A stretch of DNA of 64,000 nucleotides, taken from the NCBI GenBank assembly GCA_030005635.1, contig JARUHP010000001.1:62001-126000 (forward strand), read 5' to 3'. This DNA comes from Deltaproteobacteria bacterium IMCC39146 (GTDB lineage Bacteria; Desulfobacterota; Desulfuromonadia; Desulfuromonadales; BM103). Position numbers and translations under genes: made by a program. How positions within the stretch are numbered: the first letter of the stretch is position 1; every line of letters starts with the position of its first letter. Shown here piece after piece: positions 7,908 through 17,505 of this stretch. Under the pieces are notes generated by a model. It was not told where the DNA came from. It worked only from the letters and a program-made list of their open reading frames with translations, and searched no databases.

Positions 7908-9877
7908 ATTCGAAAATTTACCTCGGCGAGGTCACCCATGCGCGGCTTTCGCCGGTCAAACACAGCTTCCGCTATCCGGTTTACTTTTACGCCTTTCAGC
8001 TGGAAGATTTGCCCATACTTGCCCGGCAAACCCTCCTGTTTGGTTACAACCAGATACGCCCGGTAGCTCTTCATGACAAGGACTACCTGACCCCCGGAGA
8101 TGCTCCGGTTCGCGAAAAAGTTGCAGAGGTTCTCAATCATGCCGGTATGACCTTCCCCCTGGGAAAAGTCATCCTGGTCACAGCGGCACGCTTTTTCAAC
8201 TACATCTTCAACCCGGCCAGTTTTTTCTACTGCCACAACAAGGAAGGCCTCCTGGTCTGCATCATTGCCCAGGTGCGTAACACCTTCGGTGAGATGCACC
8301 TCTATCTGCTCGATGCGCAAGGGGCAGAAAAGGTTGATGGCCGATTGCGCTTCCGTGCCGACAAGCAGTTCCACGTCTCACCCTTTTTCCCAGTCCGGGG
8401 ACACTATGAATTTCGGCTGACCGAGCCGGATCAAGCCATCGACAACACGCTCAACTATCATATTAATGACCAGCTGGCCCTGGTCGCCCGGATTCATGGC
8501 CAGGCCAAGCCATTGACCAGAAACAGCCTGGCAAGAACCATTATCGCCCACCCAATCTGCGCCGTCCTGACCATGCCCAGGATTCTCTGGCAAGCGGCCA
8601 AACTTCATTGGCAAAGGAGACTTCCCGTGTATCACAAACCAGTTCCCGATAGCGTCATGACAATCCGACCCGTGCCAGCAACCTTGATCGATCGGATCGG
8701 CTTTAAAATGGTGACGGGATTTTTGTCACGCTTGCCGCAGGGAGAAATAAAACTAAAGACACCCGACGGTTTGCATTATCATTTCGGTGAGGCAGGGGCC
8801 TCTCCTTCGATACAGTTGGCGGTCAAGGAGTTTCAGTTCTTCCGCCGCGTCATGTTCTCCGGCGACATCGGTTTCGGCGAATCCTACACGGATGGCGACT
8901 GGACAGCCTCTGACCTGGCGGGCCTGTTGACGCTGCTCGCCGAGAACGAAGACATCATGGATGACCGCAGTATCCTGTCGTCCCTCATGGGTCGACTGGT
9001 CAACTACTTCCGGCACCTGCAACGACCCAACACAATCAGAGGCAGCGCCCGCAACATCAAGGAACATTACGACCTGAGCAACGAGTTTTTCGCCACCTTC
9101 CTCGACCAGACTATGACCTATTCGTGTGCACGGTTTATCAACGGGGAAGAAACTTTGCAACAGGCACAGCGGAACAAACTTCAGTCAATCATTGCCAAGA
9201 CAGGGATCAGCGCAGACCATCATGTGCTGGAAATCGGCTGCGGCTGGGGAAGCTTTGCCATCGAAGCCGTGCAACAGACCGGCTGCCGTGTCACGGGGAT
9301 CACCGTTTCCAGAGAGCAGCTCGAGTTTGCCCGCCAGCGCGTTTTGGCCGCGGGCCTTGAGGATCGCATTGAGCTTAAGTTCTGCGATTATCGACATATC
9401 GAAGGGCAATATTCTAAAATCGTCTCAATCGAAATGCTTGAGGCTGTCGGCCATGCCGGTTTGCAACCTTTTTTTGCGGCCTGTGATAAAGCTCTGAAAC
9501 CTGGCGGACACGCTATGATCCAGGTTATTACCATTCCGGATCGCAAATATAACGCTTATCGCTACAGCTCCGACTGGATCCGCAAACATATCTTTCCCGG
9601 TGGACATGTTCCTTCTGTCGGAGCAATCACAAAAGCCATGACAAAAGCATCGACTCTGCATCTGGACAACCTCGAACAACACGGACACGATTACGCAGAA
9701 ACTCTTGTTCGCTGGCGCCAGACCTTGCTTGCCCGGCGACAGGAGATCCTTGAGCTTGGCTATGACGAGGCCTTTCTGCGTAAATGGGAATACTATTTCG
9801 CCTACTGCCAGGCAGGCTTTTCTTCCAACATCATCGATCTGGCACAAATGGTTCTAAGCAAGCCAGAGCACTCCTGA
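7904..9877 (+). CDS. DUF1365 :: cyclopropane-fatty-acid synthase-like methyltransferase fusion
   Basis: 657 residues in one uninterrupted frame. Residues 1 to about 235 are DUF1365 ([45 protein letters not shown]). Residues from about 270 are a cyclopropane-fatty-acyl-phospholipid synthase-type methyltransferase with [31 protein letters not shown], the SAM-binding [14 protein letters not shown] near residue 441 and IFPGGHVPS. The second domain would add a methylene or methyl group from SAM to a double bond of a membrane phospholipid acyl chain. These two domains are normally encoded by adjacent genes; the fusion argues that they work on the same substrate. It has 4-base overlaps on the upstream side. 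Confidence 0.85.
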   Translation: MNSKIYLGEVTHARLSPVKHSFRYPVYFYAFQLEDLPILARQTLLFGYNQIRPVALHDKDYLTPGDAPVREKVAEVLNHAGMTFPLGKVILVTAARFFNYIFNPASFFYCHNKEGLLVCIIAQVRNTFGEMHLYLLDAQGAEKVDGRLRFRADKQFHVSPFFPVRGHYEFRLTEPDQAIDNTLNYHINDQLALVARIHGQAKPLTRNSLARTIIAHPICAVLTMPRILWQAAKLHWQRRLPVYHKPVPDSVMTIRPVPATLIDRIGFKMVTGFLSRLPQGEIKLKTPDGLHYHFGEAGASPSIQLAVKEFQFFRRVMFSGDIGFGESYTDGDWTASDLAGLLTLLAENEDIMDDRSILSSLMGRLVNYFRHLQRPNTIRGSARNIKEHYDLSNEFFATFLDQTMTYSCARFINGEETLQQAQRNKLQSIIAKTGISADHHVLEIGCGWGSFAIEAVQQTGCRVTGITVSREQLEFARQRVLAAGLEDRIELKFCDYRHIEGQYSKIVSIEMLEAVGHAGLQPFFAACDKALKPGGHAMIQVITIPDRKYNAYRYSSDWIRKHIFPGGHVPSVGAITKAMTKASTLHLDNLEQHGHDYAETLVRWRQTLLARRQEILELGYDEAFLRKWEYYFAYCQAGFSSNIIDLAQMVLSKPEHS

Positions 9878-9888
9878 AGGACGGCCCG

Positions 9889-10449
9889 ATGAGCCTGCCA
9901 CCCCTTGCAACCAAACTTCTCAATGTCACCATCTACCAGGCCGGCTGGTTCTGTTGCGTGCTCGGTGCAGGCTGGGGCTTTCCAAACGCCGGCGCGCTGA
10001 TTGGCTTGTTGCTTGCCGGTTTGCATCTGCTGTTGGCCGTGTCTCGGAAAAACGAGGCGTTATTGATGCTCGCGGCCTGCCTGCTCGGAATCCTGGTCGA
10101 CTCCCTTCAGCAGGCCCTCGGTCTGTTTAGCTTCACGCGCGATCCTTCGTGGCCATTGTGGCTGCCTCTCTGGGTATTTGTCATCTGGGCGCAGTTTGCC
10201 ACGCTCTTCCACTACGGTTTGCACTGGCTGTCAGGACACTACTTGCTCGCGGCTATGTTCGGGCTGGTTGGCGGGCCATTCGCTTATTGGGCCGGCATCA
10301 GAATGGGTGCCGCTTCTTTCGGCGACAACCCGATTCTCACTCTCGTGACCCTGGCCATGGTTTGGGCCCTGGTCACACCACTGCTCTGTCGGTTAAGTGA
10401 TTTAATCGATACAGAAGAGGGTCGTTACCGCCTGGGCAGAAAACCATAA
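9889..10449 (+). CDS. DUF2878 membrane protein
   Basis: 186 residues from ATG 9889, 11 bases after the CFA-fusion stop and preceded by AAGGA. About six hydrophobic helices are present (YQAGWFCCVLGAGWG, LLMLAACLLGILVDS, LFHYGLHWLSGHYLLAAMFG). Content and position match the DUF2878 family, which is nearly always found in clusters with DUF1365, the FAD protein and CFA-like methyltransferase. The biochemical role is unknown. It is the last plus-strand gene of this operon and converges on the DUF2177 gene with 3 bases between stops. Confidence 0.72.
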   Translation: MSLPPLATKLLNVTIYQAGWFCCVLGAGWGFPNAGALIGLLLAGLHLLLAVSRKNEALLMLAACLLGILVDSLQQALGLFSFTRDPSWPLWLPLWVFVIWAQFATLFHYGLHWLSGHYLLAAMFGLVGGPFAYWAGIRMGAASFGDNPILTLVTLAMVWALVTPLLCRLSDLIDTEEGRYRLGRKP

Positions 10450-10452
10450 TTT

Positions 10453-10860
10453 TCAGTTGAGCCAGCGACCGATCTGGTAGCTGATTGAAGCGACCAGGCT
10501 GCAGAGAACAACACCCCAGGCGATGTCGATAAAAACAATCTTGATCGGCCAATCTTTGAGTGTGGCCAGGTTGGTCAGATCGTAAGTCGCATAGGTGAAG
10601 AAACCGAACAGGCCACCCCAGAGAAGAGCTTTGAAAAAAGACTGCTCGGCCAAGGCCGGCTTGACCGCAAACAGGATGATGCCCACGATGTAGATAAAGT
10701 AGAAAGCAAAGGCTGCCGGCCAGTTCACCTCCGGGCTGAGCAAGTGACCAAGGTTCTTCTGGTAAAGACCCTTGGCAATCACACCCAGCCAAAGCAGGTC
10801 AATGGCGAAAAAGACTGGTATCGTCAAGAGGTAGAGTTTCAGGTAGAACCAAGCATTCAT
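10453..10860 (-). CDS. DUF2177 membrane protein
   Basis: 135 residues, four hydrophobic segments, with the family pattern FAIDLLWLGVIAKGLYQ, GLFGFFTYATYDLTNLATLKDW and WGVVLCSLVASISY. DUF2177 proteins co-occur with the cyclopropane-synthase/FAD/DUF1365 genes seen upstream, and the convergent placement keeps them together here. GGGAG precedes the ATG. Function is unknown; a transporter or membrane partner of the lipid-modifying enzymes is possible. Confidence 0.75.
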   Translation of the reverse strand: MNAWFYLKLYLLTIPVFFAIDLLWLGVIAKGLYQKNLGHLLSPEVNWPAAFAFYFIYIVGIILFAVKPALAEQSFFKALLWGGLFGFFTYATYDLTNLATLKDWPIKIVFIDIAWGVVLCSLVASISYQIGRWLN

Positions 10861-11111
10861 AATGAACTCCCACTAAAAAGGATTGCACCGCTGCAGTACA
10901 TTCGGATGCAAGTTTAGATAGAACCGCGACCTTCACAAAAACTTCAGAAGAATGAAAATCAGGGCAAAGTTATCTGCGAGCTATCGCTGCCAATTACATT
11001 CTCGAAGTATTCTTTTAAAACTGCTCACCTAGTAAGTTTTTGAGCTTCTTTAAGCTTAACCGAAAAGAACGAAGGTACAATCCAGAGAACCTCCGCAAGC
11101 CATCTAAGACC

Positions 11112-11225
11112 AAAAACACAAAAGGCCCCAGCACCGATTAAGTGCTGAGGCCCTTGTTTATATAACAAACCGAGGGAGATTCGAACTCCCGACCTTCTGA
11201 GTCGTAAACCTTAGTCGCTTAGCCA
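11112..11225 (-). repeat. Degenerate tRNA-like sequence with hairpin, copy 2
   Basis: On the minus strand 11225-11161 reads like a tRNA with a D-arm-like GTGGCTAAGCGACTAAGG and an anticodon-region piece. It also has an intact T-arm, GGGAG-TTCGAAT-CTCCC, preceded by CAGAAGGTC exactly as in the fragment at 12.8 kb. The acceptor strands do not pair and the anticodon stem is broken, so it is not a functional tRNA. It is followed on the minus strand by the shared hairpin (11124-11152, loop CGATTA). Together they lie right after the rhodanese stop and probably serve as its terminator. The remainder of 10861-11111 shows no feature. Confidence 0.6.
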
Positions 11226-11230
11226 CCCCT

Positions 11231-11626
11231 CTAATAGGGCCACTTTGCTTGTCCACCTTCCAGAATTATCAAGCGCGACTCGGCAACACCCTGCTCTTTC
11301 AGATAATCATAAGCTCTTTTTGCTCCACCACCACCACGGGGACAGACAATCGTGATCGGCTCACTCTTTTCTTTCGCTTGAGCAATGAATGTCTGTAACT
11401 TCTCTTTGTCAGTGTCGGATTTGACCGGGAAAGCAAAGGTTGCAACCGCCCCCGGGATATGGTGTTCATCAAACTCACCTTTAACCTGAATATCGAGCAA
11501 CAGCCCTTGAGCCTTTTTATCAATTTTATCCTTCAAATCAGCGGCACTGATATATTGGTAGTTACTGGCCAATACAGGCACGGAAAGCAACAAAGTTGCT
11601 ACGAACATGACAATAATTTTTTTCAT
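11231..11626 (-). CDS. Exported rhodanese-domain protein
   Basis: 131 residues: a signal peptide (about 1-20, MKKIIVMFVATLLLSVPVLA), then one rhodanese domain with LLLDIQVKGEFDEHHIPGA and the active-site loop VCPRGGGGAKRAYDYL, in which the Cys would carry persulfide or perselenide. A single-domain periplasmic sulfurtransferase is the likely role. It is transcribed divergently from a LysR gene resembling selenium-metabolism-associated regulators, with 153 bases between the starts. GGAGGG stands before the ATG. The true substrate is unknown. Confidence 0.8.
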   Translation of the reverse strand: MKKIIVMFVATLLLSVPVLASNYQYISAADLKDKIDKKAQGLLLDIQVKGEFDEHHIPGAVATFAFPVKSDTDKEKLQTFIAQAKEKSEPITIVCPRGGGGAKRAYDYLKEQGVAESRLIILEGGQAKWPY

Positions 11627-11779
11627 TGGAGGGTTCCTTTAAGTCAAAAAATCTCGTAATTGTTGAAGGTGACGTCGACATATAAACGTTGTGATCTTCT
11701 ACTATTGACAAGGGATATGCAAACCGATAATTTCGATAATGTGAATGCTTAGTATTTACATTGTCAATAGGAGAGCATT

Positions 11780-12676
11780 GTGAATTTACGCCAGATAGAG
11801 CTATTCGTTGCTATTGCTGAAACAGGGAGTTTTTCACGTGGCGCAGAGAGAATCTGCTTAACCCAGTCTACGGCCAGTCAACATATGGCAACATTGGAAG
11901 AAGAAATGGGAACGGTATTATTCGACCGTTTGGGGCGGGGTGTGCTCTTGACGTCCGGCGGCGAAAAGTTTCTTCAGCATGCGCGCCGCATCCTTTCTGA
12001 ACGGGACGCCTTGCTACAGTCTATGACGGACTTCCGTGGGTTTGGAAACACACTCTTAAAAATCGGGGCCAGTAATATTCCAGCAAACTACCTGATCCCT
12101 CCCCTCTTAGCGCCTCTGAAAGAAAATTTTCCAGGCATCACACTCAACATGATAACTGGTGACACACGTGACATCGTCGCTCGCCTGGAACAGACAGAAA
12201 TTGAACTGGCTATTGTTGGTAATTGCTTAACCTCAAAAAAAGTGGAGTTTGTTCCACTTATGACCGACTCCTTGGTACTTATCGTTGGATCGAAGCACCG
12301 ATGGAGAAACAAAGATTTTATTTCTTTGCACGACCTCGTGTCCGAGCCAATCGTGATTCGAGAAGAAGGTTCTGGCAGCGGCCAGACGCTTGATGATGCC
12401 TTGCGACTGATGGGCCATAACCCTGCTGACCTCAAGGTGGCGGCACGCCTTGGGAATAATGAAGCTGTTTTGCAGGCCGTGGCCAGCGGATTTGGTTGTG
12501 CTTTCGTCTCTGAATTGTCAGTCAAATACAATCTGGCTTCAGGTGCACTTTACAAGGTTAAGGTTAAAAAATTGGCTGTCGAACGACAGATTTGGGTAGC
12601 AAAGTTAAAGGCACGATCACAGTCGCCAGCAGCACTGGCTTTTAAAGAGGCGCTGGTATCATATTACCAAGGCTGA
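11780..12676 (+). CDS. LysR-family transcriptional regulator (selenium-associated type)
   Basis: 298 residues. The winged helix-turn-helix occupies residues 1-60 (LRQIELFVAIAETGSFSRGA, ICLTQSTASQHMATLEEE). The effector domain includes LKIGASNIPANYLIPPLL and ends with a QSPAALAF helix. The IGASNIPANYLIP segment resembles LysR proteins annotated as selenium-metabolism-associated in Geobacter relatives; this is recall and not a search result. Divergence from the rhodanese gene suggests it controls that gene and itself from the shared intergenic region. GGAGAG precedes the start codon (TTGTGAATTTACG). Confidence 0.75.
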   Translation: MNLRQIELFVAIAETGSFSRGAERICLTQSTASQHMATLEEEMGTVLFDRLGRGVLLTSGGEKFLQHARRILSERDALLQSMTDFRGFGNTLLKIGASNIPANYLIPPLLAPLKENFPGITLNMITGDTRDIVARLEQTEIELAIVGNCLTSKKVEFVPLMTDSLVLIVGSKHRWRNKDFISLHDLVSEPIVIREEGSGSGQTLDDALRLMGHNPADLKVAARLGNNEAVLQAVASGFGCAFVSELSVKYNLASGALYKVKVKKLAVERQIWVAKLKARSQSPAALAFKEALVSYYQG

Positions 12677-12769
12677 GTCCTGATCTTCGCTAATATCAGA
12701 TTAAAAGACTGACGTCTACAGCGGCCGTTGTCTCTAACAGTAGTTGCCAAAGCTATTGTCTATTCAAGC

Positions 12770-12865
<96 letters not shown>

Positions 12866-13118
12866 GCAGCTGGCCCCTTGATGTAATAGTCGTCGTAACA
12901 CATTGAAATGCTGAGCATTTTCTTTAGTTTTGCTCAACATTGTCCTAGCTCTGATTTATGCGTAAAACGGGCTAAACGCCCATAAAACCTGAAGATGACA
13001 GCGCAACACAGGTGAAACATTTTCCACCACGGGACCACAAAATAGCGCCATCAATCAGGTTCTATTTGGTCACAGTTCCTCCCTGTAATTAGGACAGAGT
13101 TCCTGGGTTCGTCGGTTA

Positions 13119-14573
13119 CTACTCCGCTTTCAAGGTAACGTACAGTGCGCTATCTCCCCTCCTGACCAGCAACAAAATCACTTTTCCTGCCCCGTTCTGT
13201 AGGCGTTTTATCGCTTCTTCAACCGTCGCTACCGCCTGCCTGTTAATCTGAAGGATCAGGTCCCCGCTTTTTAATCCCGCCCTGTAAGCGAACGAACCAC
13301 CTTCAACATTGGAGATTAAGACACCCTTTTCATTCTCATAGCCATAGCGGTCTGCAAGTTCAGGAGTTAATTGGTGTAAGCTAAACCCCAGCTTTGAAAA
13401 CTCGCTCTCCTGCTGGTTTTGACTCAGACTACTAGAATCCAGTTTGCCGATTCTAACTTTTACGTCTTTATTGACTCCATCACGCGAAATGGTTAAGTTG
13501 ACATTACTCCCCGGAGGGGTCAATGAAACGCGGTTGCGAAAATTGGCAACGTTGACAACCTTGTCACCGTCAATTTCTAAGACAATATCACCTCGCTGAA
13601 GACCAGCGTCTTCTGCTGGAGATTTTTCCACAACCTGCGTGATCAAGATTCCTTCCACATTGTCCAGTTCAAAAGAATCAGCCAAGTCCTGGGTTATATT
13701 CTGAATATATATACCAAGACGTCCACGTCTGACCTCTCCATGTTCAATCAGTTGATCCCTGACGTCTTTTGCCATGTCTATCGGTATCGCGAAGCCAATC
13801 CCCATATAACCACCGCTTCGACTGAATATGGCCGTATTAATCCCAATAACCTCTCCTTCGAGATTAACCAATGGACCGCCTGAGTTTCCTGGATTGATTG
13901 CCGCATCCGTTTGGATAAAATCCTCGTAATCACTCAACCCGATACCGCTGCGACCCTTGGCGCTGACAACACCTGCAGTCAGGGTGTGGGACAATCCAAA
14001 AGGATTGCCTACAGCAAGAACCCAGTCGCCGACTTCCATTTTTCCAGAATTGCCCAGCCGTAAAAACGGCAAATCTGAGTCATCAATTTTAATTACAGCG
14101 AGATCGCTGCCTGGATCAACACCGATGATCTCGGCCTGATACTCTCGACCATCGAGCATTTGTACATAAACGCGATCCGAATCACCAACAACATGGTTGT
14201 TGGTCAGGATATATCCATCTGGAGTTGTCAAAAATCCAGAGCCCTGTCCGACCTCCTGTCTTTTTCTTGGAGACCGCTGGGGGCTGCGCTCCCGAGGAGG
14301 CTCACCGAAAAAATGCCGGAAAAATTCATCATCAAAGGGACTACCGAATGGTGAAAAAAACTGTGGAGTATTTAGCGTGCTCACTTCCTTTTCAACCTTA
14401 ATAAACACAACGGCCGGTGAAACTTTTTTCGCTACACTTCGAAAGGCCAACCCGGTTTGTTTAAGGCTTTCAATGCCTTTGTCCTGACTCAACACTGTTG
14501 ATTGGGTTGCTATGACAAGGGCGCCTGTTGTTAACAAGACCAAAAGTATAAATAGTGGTGTTTTCCAGCGCAT
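13119..14573 (-). CDS. degP: Periplasmic serine protease HtrA/DegP family
   Basis: 484 residues. An N-terminal signal or anchor (residues 5-24) is followed by a trypsin-like domain with the triad H127 (ILTNNHVVG), D157 (SDLAVIK) and S231 (NPGNSGGPL). Two PDZ domains follow, about 270-370 (GILITQVVEKSPAEDAGL) and 385-480 (GVLISNVEGGSFAYRAGL). A basic, Arg/Pro-rich stretch at 93-106 lies in the loop before the active domain. It degrades or refolds damaged envelope proteins. A strong GGAGG precedes the ATG. It opens the stress island that runs to lon. Confidence 0.92.
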   Translation of the reverse strand: MRWKTPLFILLVLLTTGALVIATQSTVLSQDKGIESLKQTGLAFRSVAKKVSPAVVFIKVEKEVSTLNTPQFFSPFGSPFDDEFFRHFFGEPPRERSPQRSPRKRQEVGQGSGFLTTPDGYILTNNHVVGDSDRVYVQMLDGREYQAEIIGVDPGSDLAVIKIDDSDLPFLRLGNSGKMEVGDWVLAVGNPFGLSHTLTAGVVSAKGRSGIGLSDYEDFIQTDAAINPGNSGGPLVNLEGEVIGINTAIFSRSGGYMGIGFAIPIDMAKDVRDQLIEHGEVRRGRLGIYIQNITQDLADSFELDNVEGILITQVVEKSPAEDAGLQRGDIVLEIDGDKVVNVANFRNRVSLTPPGSNVNLTISRDGVNKDVKVRIGKLDSSSLSQNQQESEFSKLGFSLHQLTPELADRYGYENEKGVLISNVEGGSFAYRAGLKSGDLILQINRQAVATVEEAIKRLQNGAGKVILLLVRRGDSALYVTLKAE

Positions 14574-14807
14574 AGTAATCCCTCCTTGTTTATTTTGGGA
14601 TGATTTTTAAGCTTGAGATTAGCTCCTATTTATCTTTCATATTATCAGCCTTTACAGCAACTTCAAGTTCAAACAAACGGCTACGAATCAGCAACTTGAC
14701 GGACTCTTCTGATTGACAGTCTGCCCCTTGCAACAAGGCGGTAACCGCTGTTAACACTTTATAAGCGTGATAGAATGAAAGTGACGGGGGGAGATAAGAG
14801 AGGCGTT

Positions 14808-14957
14808 ATGCGACAAGGAAGTCTTTGGTCCCATGAACATCACTGGGGAGCATCAGAGAGCCGAAAGGAAAACTGGAAGATTGTCCTGCAGGTGACTTTG
14901 ATTGCAGTGCTTGTTTTCATTTTAATCATGTTCCTCTTTCCCAGTTCAACTTACTGA
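14808..14957 (+). CDS. Short single-span membrane protein
   Basis: 49 residues from ATG 14808, or 60 from ATG 14775. The first half is polar (MRQGSLWSHEHHWGASE) and the second is one hydrophobic helix (WKIVLQVTLIAVLVFILIMF) ending at PSSTY. A purine-rich GGGGGAGATAAGAGAGG lies upstream. The stop is two bases before the LD-transpeptidase ATG, so the two appear to form an operon. No family is recognised; it may be an accessory of the transpeptidase or a leader peptide. Confidence 0.55.
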   Translation: MRQGSLWSHEHHWGASESRKENWKIVLQVTLIAVLVFILIMFLFPSSTY

Positions 14958-14959
14958 CA

Positions 14960-15895
14960 ATGGCGAGTAAATTGTTCAGAACCATAATGCAAATCATTAA
15001 TATCGTCCCGGTTCTCTTCATCTTGTTTTTTTGTGCCATTGCGACCCTCACTCAGGCTTCAAGTGTGGCTGAATTGTCCCCAACGTTTCCCGTTGTCTCT
15101 GGCGAAATAAGAACAACGGTAACAATCGGCAGTGAAACCTTGATGGAGGTTGCTCGCCGTGAAGGCTTTGGCTACGAGGTCGTCGCAAACAGCAACCGCT
15201 CGGTTGACCCGTGGATTCTCAAAAGTGGCACAAAGATTACCCTGCCGGGCCAAGTTATCGTCCCGAACGGAGCAATAACGGGCTTAAACATCAATCTGGC
15301 TGAACTGCGGTTATTTCACATTCTCGCCTTGAAAGACGGACACTACCAAGTTAGCGTTTATCCTCTCGGTATTGGCCGAGCGGGGAGAGAGACGCCTGAA
15401 GGGGCTTCTTACATCACGACCAAAAAGCAAAAGCCTCAATGGCAGGTTCCCGAGAGTCTGCGCATGCAGGATCCAGATCTACCCCAGGTTATGCCTCCTG
15501 GACCGCAAAACCCTCTGGGCGATTTCTGGCTTGGCTTGTCGAAGCCCGGCTATGGCCTTCACGGCACCAACCGCCCTTTTGGGGTGGGCAGGCGCGTAAG
15601 TTACGGTTGCATACGTATGTACCCGGAGGACGTTGCGGCGCTTTATGATCAGGTCGGAATAGACACACCTGTTAGGATCAGTTACCAACCGGTCAAGGCG
15701 GCAATCCATGGTGACCACCTTTTGCTTGAGGTTCATCCAGACTATCTAGGACGATTTGACGACCTTTTTCAGCAGGCCTTAACTGTGATTTCGAAAACGA
15801 GATGGGCTGGTGCGATCGACTACTCGCGGGTAAGAGCTGTTGTCAGCGCGCAAAACAGCTTATCGGAAGTCATAGGGCAGAGGTTAGACGAGTAG
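14960..15895 (+). CDS. LD-transpeptidase (ErfK/YbiS/YnhG family)
   Basis: 311 residues: a membrane or signal segment (about 10-32), a LysM-like N-terminal part (ETLMEVARREGFGYEVVANSN, TKITLPGQ), then the YkuD catalytic domain. Active residues are H201 (GLHGTNRP) and C217 in the hallmark RRVSYGCIRMYPED. These enzymes link peptidoglycan stems 3-3 or attach the C-terminal Lys of Braun-type lipoprotein to diaminopimelate. A lipoprotein ending in Arg-Lys is encoded convergently 170 bases downstream, which favours the second role. No clear Shine-Dalgarno lies before the ATG, so coupling to the short gene upstream is likely. Confidence 0.9.
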   Translation: MASKLFRTIMQIINIVPVLFILFFCAIATLTQASSVAELSPTFPVVSGEIRTTVTIGSETLMEVARREGFGYEVVANSNRSVDPWILKSGTKITLPGQVIVPNGAITGLNINLAELRLFHILALKDGHYQVSVYPLGIGRAGRETPEGASYITTKKQKPQWQVPESLRMQDPDLPQVMPPGPQNPLGDFWLGLSKPGYGLHGTNRPFGVGRRVSYGCIRMYPEDVAALYDQVGIDTPVRISYQPVKAAIHGDHLLLEVHPDYLGRFDDLFQQALTVISKTRWAGAIDYSRVRAVVSAQNSLSEVIGQRLDE

Positions 15896-16066
15896 CAGGC
15901 TCTCGGCGCCTCTGGCGGGAGTACTTTCAAAGTAAGCACAGATAAGGTGCACAAGGCACGACCGAAACGTGACTGTTCCAGGCTTGATTCGCGCAAACCA
16001 CCACACCACGTAAGCTGTTGCGTTGGTTTAGATCGCTGCCACGCAAAATCCTCTGCTGTGTTGGAA

Positions 16067-16396
16067 CTATTTTCGCAAACCCATTTCAAAAGCCTTGGCG
16101 GCTTTGTCCGCACTGTCCTGCGCGGAGGTTGCAGCTTGTTCGGCACGCTTTGCAGCAGATTCTGCGCGATCAGCTGATGAGGCAGAGCTTTTTGCCGAAG
16201 TCGCTGCACTCTTTGCTGCAGCCTCAGCACTTTGAGCGGAGGTCGCAGCGCTTTGCGCCGAAGCGGCCGCTGCGTCTGCAGCCTTAAGAGCGGCATCAAG
16301 CTTGGCCTGATCATCCTGACTCAACTGCGCCATACAGCCACCTAAAAGCACTCCCACTATTGCCAGTAACGCCAAAGATGCCCCTTTTGTTCTCAT
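16067..16396 (-). CDS. Lpp-like alanine-rich outer-membrane lipoprotein
   Basis: 109 residues from ATG 16396, preceded by AAAGGAG. The signal peptide ends in the lipobox LLGGC. The mature chain is an Ala/Ser/Lys-rich coiled coil with heptad-like AAA and SAA spacing (AAKSAATSAKSSASSADRAE). It ends ...EMGLRK, with C-terminal lysine as in Braun lipoprotein. This suggests covalent attachment to peptidoglycan by the LD-transpeptidase encoded next to it. It is longer than E. coli Lpp (58 mature residues). Function is inferred from form and location. Confidence 0.75.
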   Translation of the reverse strand: MRTKGASLALLAIVGVLLGGCMAQLSQDDQAKLDAALKAADAAAASAQSAATSAQSAEAAAKSAATSAKSSASSADRAESAAKRAEQAATSAQDSADKAAKAFEMGLRK

Positions 16397-16542
16397 AATT
16401 TGCACTCCTTTCAACATACTGTAATTTTGTTAGTATACTCAAATAAAAGCATAAAAAATGTCGATGTCAATGACTGGCTTCTCGGTGAAAGAATTTATAT
16501 GAAGGCTTCTGGGTAGTTGTCTGGGCGATATTGAGGACGATT

Positions 16543-17454
16543 ATGGCAAAACAACTTAAAATTGGACTAGCACTCGGGGGTGGTGCGGCGCGGGCTTTTT
16601 CCCACATCGGAGTCCTTGCCGGGTTGACCAAGCATGGTATCCCCATCGATATCGTGACAGGCACCAGCATGGGAGCGATTATCGGTGCCATGTTCGCGAC
16701 AAAGCCTGACGTAGTTGAGATCAAGGCACGCTTTGCGTCTTACTTTGAAAGCGCAGTCTTTGCCAGGTCCGGGTTCAACTTTTTTAAGGAGCTTGATTCT
16801 CACGACGAAGGGCTTCTCGCTGAGATGGGTCGATTGGCGAGACGCGGTCTGTTTAATACCATGATGGTGACCAAAACCTCTCTGGTCAATGGGGATATTG
16901 CTGCGAACAGCTATGCTTATCTCCTCGAAGATTTATGCGTCGAACAGACATGTATTCCCTTTGCGGCTGTCGCCCTCGATCTGCGGAGCGGCGAACCAGT
17001 TGTTCTCAGGCATGGACGACTGCGCGATGTGATCGCCGCCTCCTGCGCCATGCCAGGAGCACTCAATCCTGTTAAACTAGAGGGTCGATTGTTGGTCGAT
17101 GGCGGCTGGACTGAAACTGTCCCGATAGCTGCTGCCCGCCAACTTGGAGCTGACTTTGTCATCGCAGTCGACGTGGGAGACGCACCCGATGCGTTCAACG
17201 AGCCACGCAACGCGCTCGATGTCATTGCCCGCGCTGATGCCCTGGCACGCGCAGCTCTTAACAAAGAACAACTCAAGGACGCCAACATCGTTCTCTCGCC
17301 AAAAAACGGAGTTGCTCACTGGGCCGATTTTACCACGACTGCTCGAGCAATTGACCGCGGTGAAGAAGAAGTTGAGTTACAGATTGGTGCTTTGCAGAGC
17401 GCGCTCAAAAAGGCGTGCAGAACGACATTGTTTCCCTGGACGAAACGGAAATAG
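16543..17454 (+). CDS. Patatin-like phospholipase (RssA/YchK type)
   Basis: 303 residues from ATG 16543 (GAGG upstream). The oxyanion motif GLALGGGAARAF occupies residues 8-19, the nucleophile elbow GTSMG has S42, and the dyad aspartate is in LLVDGGW. The family hydrolyses acyl esters of phospholipids in the cytoplasm or at the inner membrane; the physiological substrate of bacterial RssA-like proteins is largely unknown. It stands alone, divergent from the lipoprotein gene and convergent with cbpM. Confidence 0.85.
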   Translation: MAKQLKIGLALGGGAARAFSHIGVLAGLTKHGIPIDIVTGTSMGAIIGAMFATKPDVVEIKARFASYFESAVFARSGFNFFKELDSHDEGLLAEMGRLARRGLFNTMMVTKTSLVNGDIAANSYAYLLEDLCVEQTCIPFAAVALDLRSGEPVVLRHGRLRDVIAASCAMPGALNPVKLEGRLLVDGGWTETVPIAAARQLGADFVIAVDVGDAPDAFNEPRNALDVIARADALARAALNKEQLKDANIVLSPKNGVAHWADFTTTARAIDRGEEEVELQIGALQSALKKACRTTLFPWTKRK

Positions 17455-17505
17455 TACTGACGCTTTTTTAAATCTGGCCAAAGCCCTTCTCACGGGGGTG
17501 TCGAC

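Noticed and set aside
11161-11225. A functional tRNA
   Set aside because: The acceptor strands do not pair and the anticodon stem is broken; only the T-arm is sound.
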